Assembly: GCF_013744875.1 (NCBI RefSeq)
Contig: NZ_CP059399.1
Coordinates: 3,782,001 to 3,846,000, forward strand
DNA: 64,000 nt
Direction of reading: 5' to 3'
Source: Nocardia huaxiensis
GTDB taxonomy: Bacteria; Actinomycetota; Actinomycetes; Mycobacteriales; Mycobacteriaceae
A program made the position numbers and the translations under genes. Of this stretch, positions 11,746 to 19,893 are shown piece after piece (positions within the stretch are counted from its first letter, which is position 1; every line of letters begins with the position of its first letter). The notes below the pieces were generated by a model, which searched no databases, was not told the origin of the DNA, and saw only the letters and a list, made by a program, of their open reading frames with translations.

Positions 11746-12999
11746 ATGGTCACTGTGAATCGACGCACCGCGTTGCGGGCCGGGCTGGGCGCGAGCGCGG
11801 TCGCCGTGGTCGCGGGCGTGGTGGCGCACGACCTGAGCAACGAGGAGGTGCCGCAACCCGGCCCGACGCCGCCGGCCCTGCGCGCCGCCGCCCCGGACAA
11901 ACGCAAACTGCTCGTGATCGAAATGGCCGGTGGCAGTGACGGTTTGTCCATGACCGTGCCCTACACCGACTCCCGCTACCGGGATCTGCGGCCTGCCACC
12001 GCCATTGCCGCCAAGGACGTACACCCCATCGACGGCGCCCTCGGCTTCCACCCGAATCTCGCGCAGCTGGCGGCGGGCGGCGCGTCGGTGATTCCGGGCG
12101 TCGGCATCGCCAAACCCGATATGTCGCACTTCGAAATGCTGCACCGCTGGCAGACCGGTGACCCCGACGGCGGCGCCCGCACCACCACCGGCTTCCTGGG
12201 CCGCCTGTGCGACCAGCTCGGCGACGCCACCACGCCCGCCGTCGGCGTCGCGCTGGGCCTGGGTTCGGGTCAGGCGCTGGCCTGCGAACGCGTCACCACC
12301 CTGTCCGTGGATCCCGCGACGGACGGCCTGTTCCCGCTGTTCGAGGACGAGAACATTCGCGCCGCCTGGCTGGCCGCCCAGCGCGCCATGGCGCACCCGG
12401 ACCGCGCCGACGCCCCGCTGTACGCCGCCTCCCGCGCGGGAAGCGCTGCGGCCCTGCGCTTCTCGGATGTGGCCGCCACCCTCTCGCCCGCCGCCGACGG
12501 CTACCCCACCAGTGACCTCGGCGTCCAATTGCGCTTGGCCGCACGCCTTCTCGCCGACGAGAACCACGGCCTGCGAGTCGTGCACGTCCCCATGGGCGCC
12601 GACTTCGACACCCACGACAAACACCCCACCCGCTATGTCGAACTCATGAAGGATCTCGACGCCTGCCTGGCCGCCTTCCGCGCCGACCTGGCCGCCCGCG
12701 GCATCGCCGACCGCGTACTCATCGCCGCCTACAGCGAATTCGGCCGCCGCGTCCCGGAGAACAACTCCGACGGCCTCGACCACGGTTCGGCCGGCACCGC
12801 ACTGCTGCTCGGCCCCACCCATCCCGGCGTCTTCGGCGAACTGCCTTCGCTGCGTGATCTCGACGCCGACGACAATCTGCGCGCCACCGTCAATATGACC
12901 GAGTACTACGCCACCATCGCCGAGGAGTGGTTCGGCATTCCCGCGAGCGAGGTGCTGCTCGGCGCGCCACGCCCCATTTCGGGCATCGTCGCGGTATGA
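11746..12999 (+). CDS. DUF1501-family protein with Tat-like signal
   Basis: 417 residues. The N-terminus NRRTALRAGLGASAVAVVAGVVA carries a twin arginine and a hydrophobic stretch, pointing to Tat export. The body has alkaline-phosphatase-superfamily-like features of DUF1501: LLVIEMAGGSDGLSMTVPY, NLAQLAAGG, HFEMLHRWQTG, GADFDTHDKH, YSEFGRRVPEN and LDHGSAGTALLLG. The metal-ligand-like Asp/His residues are present, but no enzyme activity is established for the family. Paired with the DUF1800 gene upstream. Confidence 0.88.
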   Translation: MVTVNRRTALRAGLGASAVAVVAGVVAHDLSNEEVPQPGPTPPALRAAAPDKRKLLVIEMAGGSDGLSMTVPYTDSRYRDLRPATAIAAKDVHPIDGALGFHPNLAQLAAGGASVIPGVGIAKPDMSHFEMLHRWQTGDPDGGARTTTGFLGRLCDQLGDATTPAVGVALGLGSGQALACERVTTLSVDPATDGLFPLFEDENIRAAWLAAQRAMAHPDRADAPLYAASRAGSAAALRFSDVAATLSPAADGYPTSDLGVQLRLAARLLADENHGLRVVHVPMGADFDTHDKHPTRYVELMKDLDACLAAFRADLAARGIADRVLIAAYSEFGRRVPENNSDGLDHGSAGTALLLGPTHPGVFGELPSLRDLDADDNLRATVNMTEYYATIAEEWFGIPASEVLLGAPRPISGIVAV

Positions 13000-13035
13000 C
13001 CGCCGTGCCGGTTCGCCCGGCGTAGTCTGGCGCAC

Positions 13036-13527
13036 GTGACCACAACCCACGTCGAGTGGTTCGTGAGCACGTCCCGCCCGAATGTCTTTCGCGCCCTGCT
13101 GGATGCGCGCTCGGTGCGCACCTGGATGGTCCCCGACGGTATGACCAGCCGCATCCACGAGTTCGACCCCCGGGTGGGCGGACGCTTCCGAATCTCGCTC
13201 ACATACGACCTGCCGGACCAGACCGGCAAGACCACCGCGCACACCGACACCTTCCACGGGCATTTCGTGCGCGTCGTCCCCGACACCGAGGTGGCGCAGG
13301 TCGTCGAATTCGAAACCGACGACCCGAATCTGCAGGGCGAGATGGCGATCACCTACTCGCTGTCGGATGCCCCCGGTGGCTGCCGGGTCGTCGCCCGCCA
13401 CGAGAACCTGCCGCCCGGACTCTCCCCGGAAGACAACGAGACCGGCTTCCGCATGTCGCTGGCCAAACTCGCCGGGCTCGCGGAGAAGGCGGCCGCGCAG
13501 TCGGAGATGCGTCACAGCGGCGACTGA
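13036..13527 (+). CDS. SRPBCC (AHSA1-type) domain protein
   Basis: 163 residues with GTG start. A single START/Bet v1-like hydrophobic-pocket domain: VEWFVSTSRPNVFRALLDA, VRTWMVPDGM, FDPRVGGRFRISL, HGHFVRVVPDTEVAQVVEFE, MAITYSLSDAPGGCRVVARHENLP. Such proteins bind small hydrophobic ligands or act as chaperone-like factors; no specific role can be given. Stands alone between DUF1501 and the hydrolase gene. Confidence 0.8.
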   Translation: MTTTHVEWFVSTSRPNVFRALLDARSVRTWMVPDGMTSRIHEFDPRVGGRFRISLTYDLPDQTGKTTAHTDTFHGHFVRVVPDTEVAQVVEFETDDPNLQGEMAITYSLSDAPGGCRVVARHENLPPGLSPEDNETGFRMSLAKLAGLAEKAAAQSEMRHSGD

Positions 13528-13644
13528 ATTCACGCGGGCCGGGTAATTCACCGGGTACGTCCAGAACTCAGACGCTCTGCCGACCGCGGCCGCGCGTGCC
13601 CGTCCCGGAGCGGCACCCGGCCGGGCGCGGGAGGCGGACGGGAG

Positions 13645-14805
13645 GTGGGTCAGCCTGTGCTGCCGGAATATCCGAACCCCTCGGCCGTGTCCGAATACGA
13701 CGACCGGCGGCGCGTGGCGCGACTGCGCGAGACCCGGGCCGGGCACGGCTGGGTGCGCGGGCGGAGAACCCGGTTGCTGCTGTTGCGCGGCAGCGTGATT
13801 CCGCTGGTGCTGCTGGTGCTGTTCGCGGTGTACCTGGGCGCTGATGTCGCGCCGGAGCGGGAGCGGCTGGCGCGCACCGAACCGGCGGTGGTGCCCGTCG
13901 CGGGGCCGTCGGATGCGCGGGCCGGTGATACCGCCGTCTTCGATCTGGTCGGGCTGGGGGTGCTCGATGCCACCGATACCGCGCGGGCGCTGCCCTCGCT
14001 CGCGCGGCTCGGGTCGGTGTGGGCGGTGCGCTACGACAATTCGGGTATCGACACCAAGGTGATCGCGGACCTCATCGTGAAGGTGACCGAGGCGGCCAAG
14101 GCCCCCAATGTGGTTCTGGCCGGGCACAGTATGGGCGGGGTGATCGCACTGGAGATCGCCGAGCACCTGCACGTGGAGAGCACGCGCAGGGTGGTCGGGG
14201 TGATCCTGGATTGCACACCGGTGGATCTGCACGCGGTGCGCGCCGAGAGCCGCGATCAAGGCGAGGAGTTACTGCGCTGGACCGGCTGGGTGCCGGGTGC
14301 GCGGGAGAGCCGGCTGCTGCGGCTGGCCGCGGAAACCTATGCGCGGCACGAGCGTTTCGTCGGCGGGCCGCACGGGGTGCGCTGGGATCGATTCCGGCAA
14401 GCCCTGAAAGAGGTGCTGCGGGACAAGATCCTGAACACCGACGCCGCCAGCAACGGTCTGATCGAGGCGCAGTTCAAGGCGATCGTCGCCGGTGGCGCGG
14501 TGGACGATCTGCGCACCCTGGCCAAACCGGTGAACGGGAAGCCGCGCCCCGCAATAGTTTTCATCCGACCCAGGGAGGCGACCCAGGATCCGATCGTGGA
14601 TGTCGAGTACTCCCATCGCGCCCTGATCGAGCGGGTGGGCGGCGTGGACGGAACCCTGCTGGTGGTCACCACCCGGCACACCCGCCACGCCAACCCGATT
14701 CAGGAACCGCGCGAATACAACACGGTCATCGAACAGCAGATCGTGCCGTTCATCCGCCTGGTGCAACGGGATTCGGCCGCTCCGACCGCGACCGCCGGGC
14801 GCTGA
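13645..14805 (+). CDS. Membrane-anchored alpha/beta hydrolase
   Basis: 386 residues. A cytoplasmic basic N-terminus, one membrane segment at about residues 50-67 (SVIPLVLLVLFAVYLGA), then an extracytoplasmic alpha/beta-hydrolase fold with the nucleophile elbow GHSMGG (Ser162). A late His (TRHTRHAN) is the candidate triad base. Substrate unknown; a lipase/esterase acting at the cell envelope is plausible. Convergent with the ABC-transporter operon, 21 bp apart. Confidence 0.72.
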   Translation: MGQPVLPEYPNPSAVSEYDDRRRVARLRETRAGHGWVRGRRTRLLLLRGSVIPLVLLVLFAVYLGADVAPERERLARTEPAVVPVAGPSDARAGDTAVFDLVGLGVLDATDTARALPSLARLGSVWAVRYDNSGIDTKVIADLIVKVTEAAKAPNVVLAGHSMGGVIALEIAEHLHVESTRRVVGVILDCTPVDLHAVRAESRDQGEELLRWTGWVPGARESRLLRLAAETYARHERFVGGPHGVRWDRFRQALKEVLRDKILNTDAASNGLIEAQFKAIVAGGAVDDLRTLAKPVNGKPRPAIVFIRPREATQDPIVDVEYSHRALIERVGGVDGTLLVVTTRHTRHANPIQEPREYNTVIEQQIVPFIRLVQRDSAAPTATAGR

Positions 14806-14826
14806 CGCGGACTGTCGCAGCAGCGC

Positions 14827-15861
14827 TCAGCGAACGGCATCGTCGAAGGCGGGACGGATGCCCGAGGCCGGCACCAGATTCCACTTCTCCAGCTGCACTC
14901 GAACCTGTTCCGCCGCATCGATATTGAGCGGCCCGCTGGTCCACAGCGCATACGGCAGGTTCAGGAACCGCCCCTCGGTCACGGCCCGCAGATTCGCGAT
15001 CCCGGGCTTGCCGCGCAGCAGGTCGACCTTCTGCTGGAAGGTCTGCGGCGGATAGTCGACGAACACGATGGCATCCGGGTCGGCCGCCGCGAGCCGCTCC
15101 CACGACACCGCCGTCCAGGTGTCGTCCACATCCTCGAGTGCGTTGCGCGCTCCCGCCGCATCCAGAATCGCCTGTGGCGCACCGAATTTACCGCTGGAGA
15201 AAATGGTGTCCGAGCCGCTGTCGAACAGGAAGATCGTGGGTTTGCGCACCGGCTGCGGCGCGAGGCGCAGTGCGGTGACCCGATGGCCGATATCGTCGTT
15301 CACTGCCGCCGCCCGGTCGCCGCGCCCGGTAATGGCCCCCAGATCGGTGAGATCGGTCCGCAAGGCCGTCCAGGCATCGGTGATCCCTCGCTCCCCATCG
15401 GCCTGCCGGCAACTCTCGGTCAGCACATAGGGCGCGACTCCCGCCGCCCGCAGCGAATCCGGCGTCAGATTGGCGGCCTCGCTGTACCCGTAATTCCACC
15501 CCGCCACCATCACGTCCGGCCGCTGCGCCAGCACCGTCTCCCGCGAAGGATATTCCGGCGAAACAGAATTCAGCTCATCCACCACATCCCCGTAATGCCT
15601 GCGCAGCGTCTCCGCATCCCGCTTCACACTCGACACCGCCGCCACCTGATCCTGCGCCCCCAGCGCGAGCACCATGGAGATCAGATTCCCGTCATTGACG
15701 AACATCCGCTGCGCCGGCGACGGAAACTTCTGCTCCACACCACAATTGGCGATGGTCAGATCGCCCTTGGCGGCCTCGGTCGTGCCGCAGGCCGCCAAGG
15801 TGGTAACCGCGACCGCGGCGGCGAGGATCCGGGGTAGATGTCGCAAGTGCTTGCCTTTCAT
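14827..15861 (-). CDS. ABC importer substrate-binding lipoprotein (cobalamin/siderophore type)
   Basis: 344 residues. Signal peptide with lipobox LAAC and lipidated Cys25, then a TroA/BtuF-fold binding protein (RMFVNDGNLISMVLALGAQDQV, VMVAGWNYGYSEAANLTPDSL, WERLAAADPDAIVFVDYP). Third gene of the importer: its ATG overlaps the stop of the ATPase gene (ATGA). The cobalamin riboswitch upstream of the operon makes a corrinoid the best substrate guess. Related actinobacterial proteins are also annotated as F420-0 or siderophore binders, which cannot be excluded. Confidence 0.82.
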   Translation of the reverse strand: MKGKHLRHLPRILAAAVAVTTLAACGTTEAAKGDLTIANCGVEQKFPSPAQRMFVNDGNLISMVLALGAQDQVAAVSSVKRDAETLRRHYGDVVDELNSVSPEYPSRETVLAQRPDVMVAGWNYGYSEAANLTPDSLRAAGVAPYVLTESCRQADGERGITDAWTALRTDLTDLGAITGRGDRAAAVNDDIGHRVTALRLAPQPVRKPTIFLFDSGSDTIFSSGKFGAPQAILDAAGARNALEDVDDTWTAVSWERLAAADPDAIVFVDYPPQTFQQKVDLLRGKPGIANLRAVTEGRFLNLPYALWTSGPLNIDAAEQVRVQLEKWNLVPASGIRPAFDDAVR

Positions 15862-16643
15862 GTCAGAGCAGCGCTGATGAGCAGATGGGGAATGCCGGTG
15901 TCCGGATGCGGAACCCGCGCGGCGTGCACGCCGAACACCTCGGTGACGACTTCGGTCCGCAGGGCGATGCCGGGCGGCTCCAGCGGATTCGCCCGCCCGT
16001 CGTGCAGGACGAGCACCCGATCGCAGTAGCGGTCGGCCAGCGCCAGATCGTGCAGGTTCATGACGACCGTGCGATCGAGATCCCGTGCCAGCGTCAGCAA
16101 TTCGAGCTGATGAGTAATGTCGAGATGATTGGTGGGCTCATCCAGGAGTAGCAGCGGCGTCTCCTGTACCAGCGCCCGTGCCAGCAGCACGCGCTGCCGT
16201 TCGCCGCCGGAGAGCCGATTCACCGGTCGTCCCGCGAACCCCGCCAGATCCACTGCGGCCAGCGCCGCTTCGACGGCCGCCCGCTCCTGCGCTCCGCCCG
16301 CGCCCCACGGCGGCAGGTACGGTGTCCGCCCCAGCGCCACGACCTCCCCAGCCAGCAGATCTGCCGGTGGCTGCTCGTCCTGCGTCACCAACGCGAGCGC
16401 CCGAGCGCGACGCCGAGCCGAAAGTCCGTGCACCGCCTGCCCGTTCACCAGAACCGCACCGGCCACCGGCCGAATCAACCCCGCGATCGTCCGCATGAGC
16501 GTGGTCTTCCCGCTCCCGTTCGGTCCGACGATCCCGATCGTCTCCCCGTGCCGCACAGTGAAATTCACTCCGCTGAGCACCGTTCGACGCCCGGCGGCGC
16601 AAACGAGTTCCCGCGCTTCGAGCGCTGCGTCCCGGCCGCTCAT
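15858..16643 (-). CDS. ABC importer ATP-binding protein (BtuD/FecE type)
   Basis: 261 residues from MSGRDAALEARELV. Walker A GPNGSGKTTL, Q-loop VTQDEQPP, signature LSGGERQRVLLARAL, Walker B PLLLLDEPTNHLD and H-loop MNLHDLALA. Powers uptake by the adjacent permease and binding protein. Overlaps both neighbours by four bases, giving tight stoichiometric coupling. A much longer open frame upstream (to 17759) is only a shadow of the permease gene and was not used. Confidence 0.9.
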   Translation of the reverse strand: MSGRDAALEARELVCAAGRRTVLSGVNFTVRHGETIGIVGPNGSGKTTLMRTIAGLIRPVAGAVLVNGQAVHGLSARRRARALALVTQDEQPPADLLAGEVVALGRTPYLPPWGAGGAQERAAVEAALAAVDLAGFAGRPVNRLSGGERQRVLLARALVQETPLLLLDEPTNHLDITHQLELLTLARDLDRTVVMNLHDLALADRYCDRVLVLHDGRANPLEPPGIALRTEVVTEVFGVHAARVPHPDTGIPHLLISAALT

Positions 16644-17671
16644 GCTGCTCCGAAGCGGTAGCGACGGCGGCCCATGAGGAGCAGGAAGGCGGGGGCGCCG
16701 ATGAGGCCGGTGAGGACGCCTACCGGGATTTCGGTGGGGCGGACCAGGATTCGGGTGGCCGCGTCGGCGACGACCAGGAACAGAGCGCCGCACAGCGCGC
16801 AGGCCGGGAGGAGGCTGCGATGGCGCGGGCCGACCAGCAGCCGGGCGGCGTGGGGGACCACCAGGCCGACGAAGCCGATGCCGCCGGAGACGGCCACCAG
16901 CACGCCGACGAGTACCGCCAGCAGGATGAAGAGGGCGATTCGCAGCTCGCGCACCGGGATTCCGAGGGAGGCAGCGGTGTCCGCGCCGAGGCTGAGGGCG
17001 TCGAGCCAGCTTGCCGCCGCGAACAGGGCCACGGCGCTGAGCGCTACCACGGTGGCGGGCAGGGCGATTCGGGTCCAGTCCGCGCCCGCGAGGCTGCCGA
17101 GCAGCCAGAACAGGACGGACTGGGCGGCTGCGGGGTCGGTGCTGCGGAAGATCATGTAGCTGCTCAGGGCGGCGAACATGGAGCCGAGGACCGTGCCGGT
17201 GAGGACCAGGCGCAGCGGGGTCAGGCCGCCCTGGGCTACGGCGATGAGGAAGACCGCCGCCGCTGCCGCGAGGGCGCCGGTCAACGCTCCGGCCGAAAGG
17301 GCCCACAGCCCAGCGGAAGCGAAGGCGCCGGAGGTGATGACCGCTGCCGCGCCGACGCCCGCGCCGGAGGAGACGCCCAGCAGGTACGGGTCTGCGAGGG
17401 GGTTGCGGACCAGGGTCTGCATGGCGGCTCCGGCGACCGCGAGGCCCGCACCGACGATGGCCGCGAGCAGGGTGCGCGGGACGCGCAGCTGCCAGATGAT
17501 GGTGTCGAGGCCGAGATTCTCGGGCGCGAGCCCGGTGGCGCGGCGGTACAGCACGTCCACGACCTGGTGCACCGGCACGGTTTCCGCGCCGAAGCCGGTG
17601 GCCGCCACCATGGCGGCAACCAGCAGTAGCCCGAGTACGGGCAGGGCGATCGATGTCCGGGTACGGCTCAT
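16640..17671 (-). CDS. ABC importer permease (FecCD/BtuC family)
   Basis: 343 residues with about ten hydrophobic segments. FecCD hallmarks: WQLRVPRTLLAAIVGAGLAVAGAAMQ, RNPLADPYLLGVSSGAGVGA, GIGFVGLVVPHAARLL (ATPase-coupling region) and PTEIPVGVLTGLIGAPAFL. Forms the membrane channel of the importer. First gene of the operon, with AAGGAG before the ATG and a ~185-nt leader containing a cobalamin riboswitch. Expected to be switched off when corrinoid is plentiful. Confidence 0.9.
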   Translation of the reverse strand: MSRTRTSIALPVLGLLLVAAMVAATGFGAETVPVHQVVDVLYRRATGLAPENLGLDTIIWQLRVPRTLLAAIVGAGLAVAGAAMQTLVRNPLADPYLLGVSSGAGVGAAAVITSGAFASAGLWALSAGALTGALAAAAAVFLIAVAQGGLTPLRLVLTGTVLGSMFAALSSYMIFRSTDPAAAQSVLFWLLGSLAGADWTRIALPATVVALSAVALFAAASWLDALSLGADTAASLGIPVRELRIALFILLAVLVGVLVAVSGGIGFVGLVVPHAARLLVGPRHRSLLPACALCGALFLVVADAATRILVRPTEIPVGVLTGLIGAPAFLLLMGRRRYRFGAA

Positions 17672-17699
17672 CGATGGAGCTCCTTGGGCAAGTCGCGGC

Positions 17700-17825
17700 C
17701 TCTCCAGAGATCTTGCGCGGCAGGGGAGGTCTGACTCTCGGCTTCGACAAGCCGATCACAGTGGCGCGACCGTTCCGGATTCACACCGGATTCCCGCACC
17801 TGCCGAATTGACCTGCCGGACTCTA
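17700..17825 (-). promoter_or_regulatory. Cobalamin riboswitch
   Basis: Read on the minus strand the leader contains GGGAATCCGGTGTGAATCC, CGCGCCACTGTGATCGG and the B12-box-like GAGAGTCAGACC, in the conserved order of cobalamin aptamers. GGCAGG near 17804 can pair with CCTGCC near 17719, closing the core. The permease ribosome-binding site follows about 30 nt after the aptamer, so translational control is likely. Exact ends are approximate. Confidence 0.85.
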
Positions 17826-17854
17826 CCGGTCGGTCTGTGCGGCAACACCAGGCC

Positions 17855-17887
17855 CTACCTTATTGAAAATGATCGTCAATAAGGTAG
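17855..17887. promoter_or_regulatory. Zur/Fur-family-like palindrome before the importer operon
   Basis: 12-bp perfect arms CTACCTTATTGA / TCAATAAGGTAG with a 9-bp centre. The middle reads TTGAAAATGATCGTCAA, which differs at two positions from the TGAAAATGATTTTCA core known for actinobacterial Zur boxes. It lies just upstream of the riboswitch leader and 36 bp beyond the tetR stop, where the operon promoter is expected. Confidence 0.6.
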
Positions 17888-17922
17888 CAGTAGGTTGCCG
17901 TGTGATTGCGGGCTGGTCGCGC

Positions 17923-18507
17923 TCAGCGAATGCGCGATCCCAGCAGGTGCCGTACGCCGGACACGAACAGCTGCAACCCGAAGTCGAAGCGATCGCTCGT
18001 GTTCACGGTGTCGTAGAGCGGCGAATCCGCTTCCGCCAGTGCGCCCGCCGAATCCATCTGGATGCGCGACTGCTCGTCCACGGTCTGGCCGAGCACGTAG
18101 TACAGCAGGGTGAAGGCCGCCGAATCGGCTTCCTCCCTGGTCATTCCGGCCCGAATGGCCGCACTGGCCAGCCGCTCCCGGCCTTTCGAGGTGGTGAGCC
18201 GGGAAGCGTAAGTGGCGGAGACCAATTCGGCCCCGTCGCGGTAGGCGAGCAGGCATGAGCGCAGCCGATGCGCCAATTCGGTGATCTGCTTGGACCATTC
18301 GGTGGCGTCGATCGGATCCTCCATGGGCGCGAGAATGCGGTCGGCCACGGCGCCCAGCAGCGCCTGCTTGTTCGGGAAGTGCCAGTACAGTGCGCCCGGC
18401 TGCACGTGCAGGGAGGTGGCGAGGCGGCGCATGGTCAGGTCGGCGAGGCCGTACTGGTCGAGAATGGCGATGGCTCCGTCGACCACGTCCGTGCGGTGCA
18501 GTTGCAC
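17923..18507 (-). CDS. bioQ: TetR-family regulator, probable biotin repressor BioQ
   Basis: 194 residues from GTG at 18507 (VQLHRTDVVDGAIAIL). Longer upstream frames run into the bioB region and were rejected. HTH: LADLTMRRLATSLHVQPGALYWHFPNKQALL, then a TetR-C ligand domain. It diverges from bioB, and the gap holds TGAAC-N3-GTTCA, also found before bioA and bioF. In mycobacteria and corynebacteria the TetR-type BioQ represses biotin genes through such sites, and this location beside bioB fits. Family membership is seen; the BioQ identity is inferred from context. Confidence 0.82.
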   Translation of the reverse strand: MQLHRTDVVDGAIAILDQYGLADLTMRRLATSLHVQPGALYWHFPNKQALLGAVADRILAPMEDPIDATEWSKQITELAHRLRSCLLAYRDGAELVSATYASRLTTSKGRERLASAAIRAGMTREEADSAAFTLLYYVLGQTVDEQSRIQMDSAGALAEADSPLYDTVNTSDRFDFGLQLFVSGVRHLLGSRIR

Positions 18508-18556
18508 TTGAAAACCCGACCCTTCGTGTTCCGGCTCACTTGCTGCTAGCCTACCC

Positions 18557-18569
18557 TGAACACCGTTCA
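18557..18569. promoter_or_regulatory. BioQ-type operator between tetR and bioB
   Basis: TGAACACCGTTCA in the 103-bp divergent gap, placed to repress both genes. It ends 41 bp before the bioB start and lies 49 bp from the tetR start. Confidence 0.8.
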
Positions 18570-18610
18570 AGTTGCTCGGCCACGTCGGCCGGACGAAGGG
18601 ATTCGTGGCA

Positions 18611-19648
18611 ATGACCCAGGCAGCCGTGTCCACCGGGGCCGACATCCAAGCAGGCGGAGACATTCTGGCCATCGCTCGCGAGCAGGTGCTCGAGCGCGGT
18701 GTCGGACTGACCCAGGACCAGACCCTCGAGGTGCTGCGGCTCGGCGACGACCGGCTCGAGGAGCTGCTCGGCCTCGCCCACGACGTGCGCATGAAGTGGT
18801 GCGGTCCCGAGGTCGAGGTCGAGGGCATCATCTCGCTCAAGACCGGCGGCTGCCCGGAGGACTGCCACTTCTGTTCGCAGTCCGGTCTTTTCCAGTCGCC
18901 CGTGCGCGCCGCCTGGCTCGACATCCCCTCGCTGGTCGAGGCCGCCAAGCAGACCGCCAAGACCGGCGCCACCGAGTTCTGCATCGTGGCCGCCGTGCGC
19001 GGCCCGGACGAGCGCCTCATGGCGCAGGTCGCCGCGGGCGTGGAGGCCATCCGCAACGAGGTCGACATCCAGGTCGCCTGCTCGCTCGGCATGCTCAACC
19101 AGGAGCAGGTCGATCAGCTGGCCGCCATGGGCGTGCACCGCTACAACCACAATCTCGAGACCGCGCGCTCGCACTTCCCGAACGTGGTCACCACGCACAC
19201 CTACGACGAGCGCTGGGACACCCTGCGCATGGTGCGCGAGGCCGGCATGGAGGTGTGCTCCGGCGGCATCCTCGGCATGGGCGAGTCGCTCGAGCAGCGC
19301 GCCGAATTCGCCGCCCAGCTGGCCGAATTGGAGCCCGACGAGGTTCCGCTGAACTTCCTCAATCCGCGCCCCGGCACCCCCTTCGGCGACCTCGAGGTGC
19401 TGCCGGCCGCCGACGCCCTGCGCGCCGTCGCCGCCTTCCGCCTGGCGCTGCCGCGCACCATCCTGCGCTTCGCCGGCGGTCGTGAGATCACCCTCGGCGA
19501 CCTCGGCGCCAAGCAGGGCATCCTCGGCGGCATCAATGCCGTCATCGTCGGCAACTATCTGACCACCCTCGGCCGCCCCGCCGAAGCGGATCTCGATCTG
19601 CTGGGCGAGCTGAAGATGCCCATCAAGGCGCTCAACGAAACCCTGTGA
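18611..19648 (+). CDS. bioB: Biotin synthase
   Basis: 345-residue radical-SAM enzyme inserting sulfur into dethiobiotin. CxxxCxxC ([12 protein letters not shown], Cys81/85/88) binds the catalytic [4Fe-4S] cluster; the [21 protein letters not shown] and ACSLGML motifs are typical. Start ATG at 18611 (MTQAA) chosen by agreement with the mycobacterial protein; GTG at 18605 is possible, GAAGGG upstream. Followed by overlapping bsaP and a DUF2567 gene, the same order as Rv1589-Rv1591. Confidence 0.96.
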   Translation: MTQAAVSTGADIQAGGDILAIAREQVLERGVGLTQDQTLEVLRLGDDRLEELLGLAHDVRMKWCGPEVEVEGIISLKTGGCPEDCHFCSQSGLFQSPVRAAWLDIPSLVEAAKQTAKTGATEFCIVAAVRGPDERLMAQVAAGVEAIRNEVDIQVACSLGMLNQEQVDQLAAMGVHRYNHNLETARSHFPNVVTTHTYDERWDTLRMVREAGMEVCSGGILGMGESLEQRAEFAAQLAELEPDEVPLNFLNPRPGTPFGDLEVLPAADALRAVAAFRLALPRTILRFAGGREITLGDLGAKQGILGGINAVIVGNYLTTLGRPAEADLDLLGELKMPIKALNETL

Positions 19649-19893
19649 TGGGTACTGTGTTCGACATGAGCGAGCGGTTCGACATGAGCGAGCGCTACAA
19701 CCCGTTCACGGGGAAGCGAGTGGTTGCCGGACTCGATGATCCGGTGCCGGCCGCCGCGGCGCTGGGGCTGGAGCCGCCGCGCTTCTGCGAACAGTGCGGG
19801 CGTCGCATGATCGTGCAGGTGAGCCCCGACGGCTGGTGGGCGAAATGCTCGCGGCACGGGGTGCTCGACTCCACGATGCTGGAACGGCGCTAG
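19645..19893 (+). CDS. bsaP: Biotin synthase auxiliary protein BsaP
   Basis: 82 residues. Core [13 protein letters not shown], then [27 protein letters not shown] with Cys48, Cys51, Cys68 and His71, a small zinc/iron-ribbon-like arrangement. Actinobacterial BsaP proteins encoded next to BioB support its iron-sulfur-dependent activity. GTG at 19645 overlaps the bioB stop. In-frame ATGs at 19648, 19666 and 19684 are alternatives; the last two arise from an exact 18-bp tandem duplication at 19659-19694, so the true N-terminus is uncertain. Confidence 0.82.
   Translation: MMGTVFDMSERFDMSERYNPFTGKRVVAGLDDPVPAAAALGLEPPRFCEQCGRRMIVQVSPDGWWAKCSRHGVLDSTMLERR
19659..19694 (+). repeat. Exact 18-bp tandem duplication at bsaP 5' end
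   Basis: GTTCGACATGAGCGAGCG occurs twice in a row, encoding FDMSER twice and duplicating a candidate start codon. In frame, so the reading frame is kept. Confidence 0.95.

Noticed and set aside
11713..14259. 848-codon open frame on the minus strand
   Set aside because: It lies opposite the DUF1501, SRPBCC and hydrolase genes, has a His/Gly/Arg-rich shadow composition and no recognisable motif; the plus-strand genes are convincing.
16644..17759. Upstream extension of the ABC ATPase frame
   Set aside because: It overlaps the permease gene in another frame and lacks any domain; the ATPase starts at 16643 with the usual four-base overlap.
17855..17887. Reading this palindrome as an IdeR or DtxR iron box
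   Set aside because: It lacks the TTAGGTTAGGCTAACCTAA pattern; the AT-rich TGAAAATGAT core fits the Fur/Zur class better.
18508..19098. N-terminal extension of the bioQ-like frame
   Set aside because: It runs antisense to bioB and through the operator; the TetR domain begins at the GTG at 18507.
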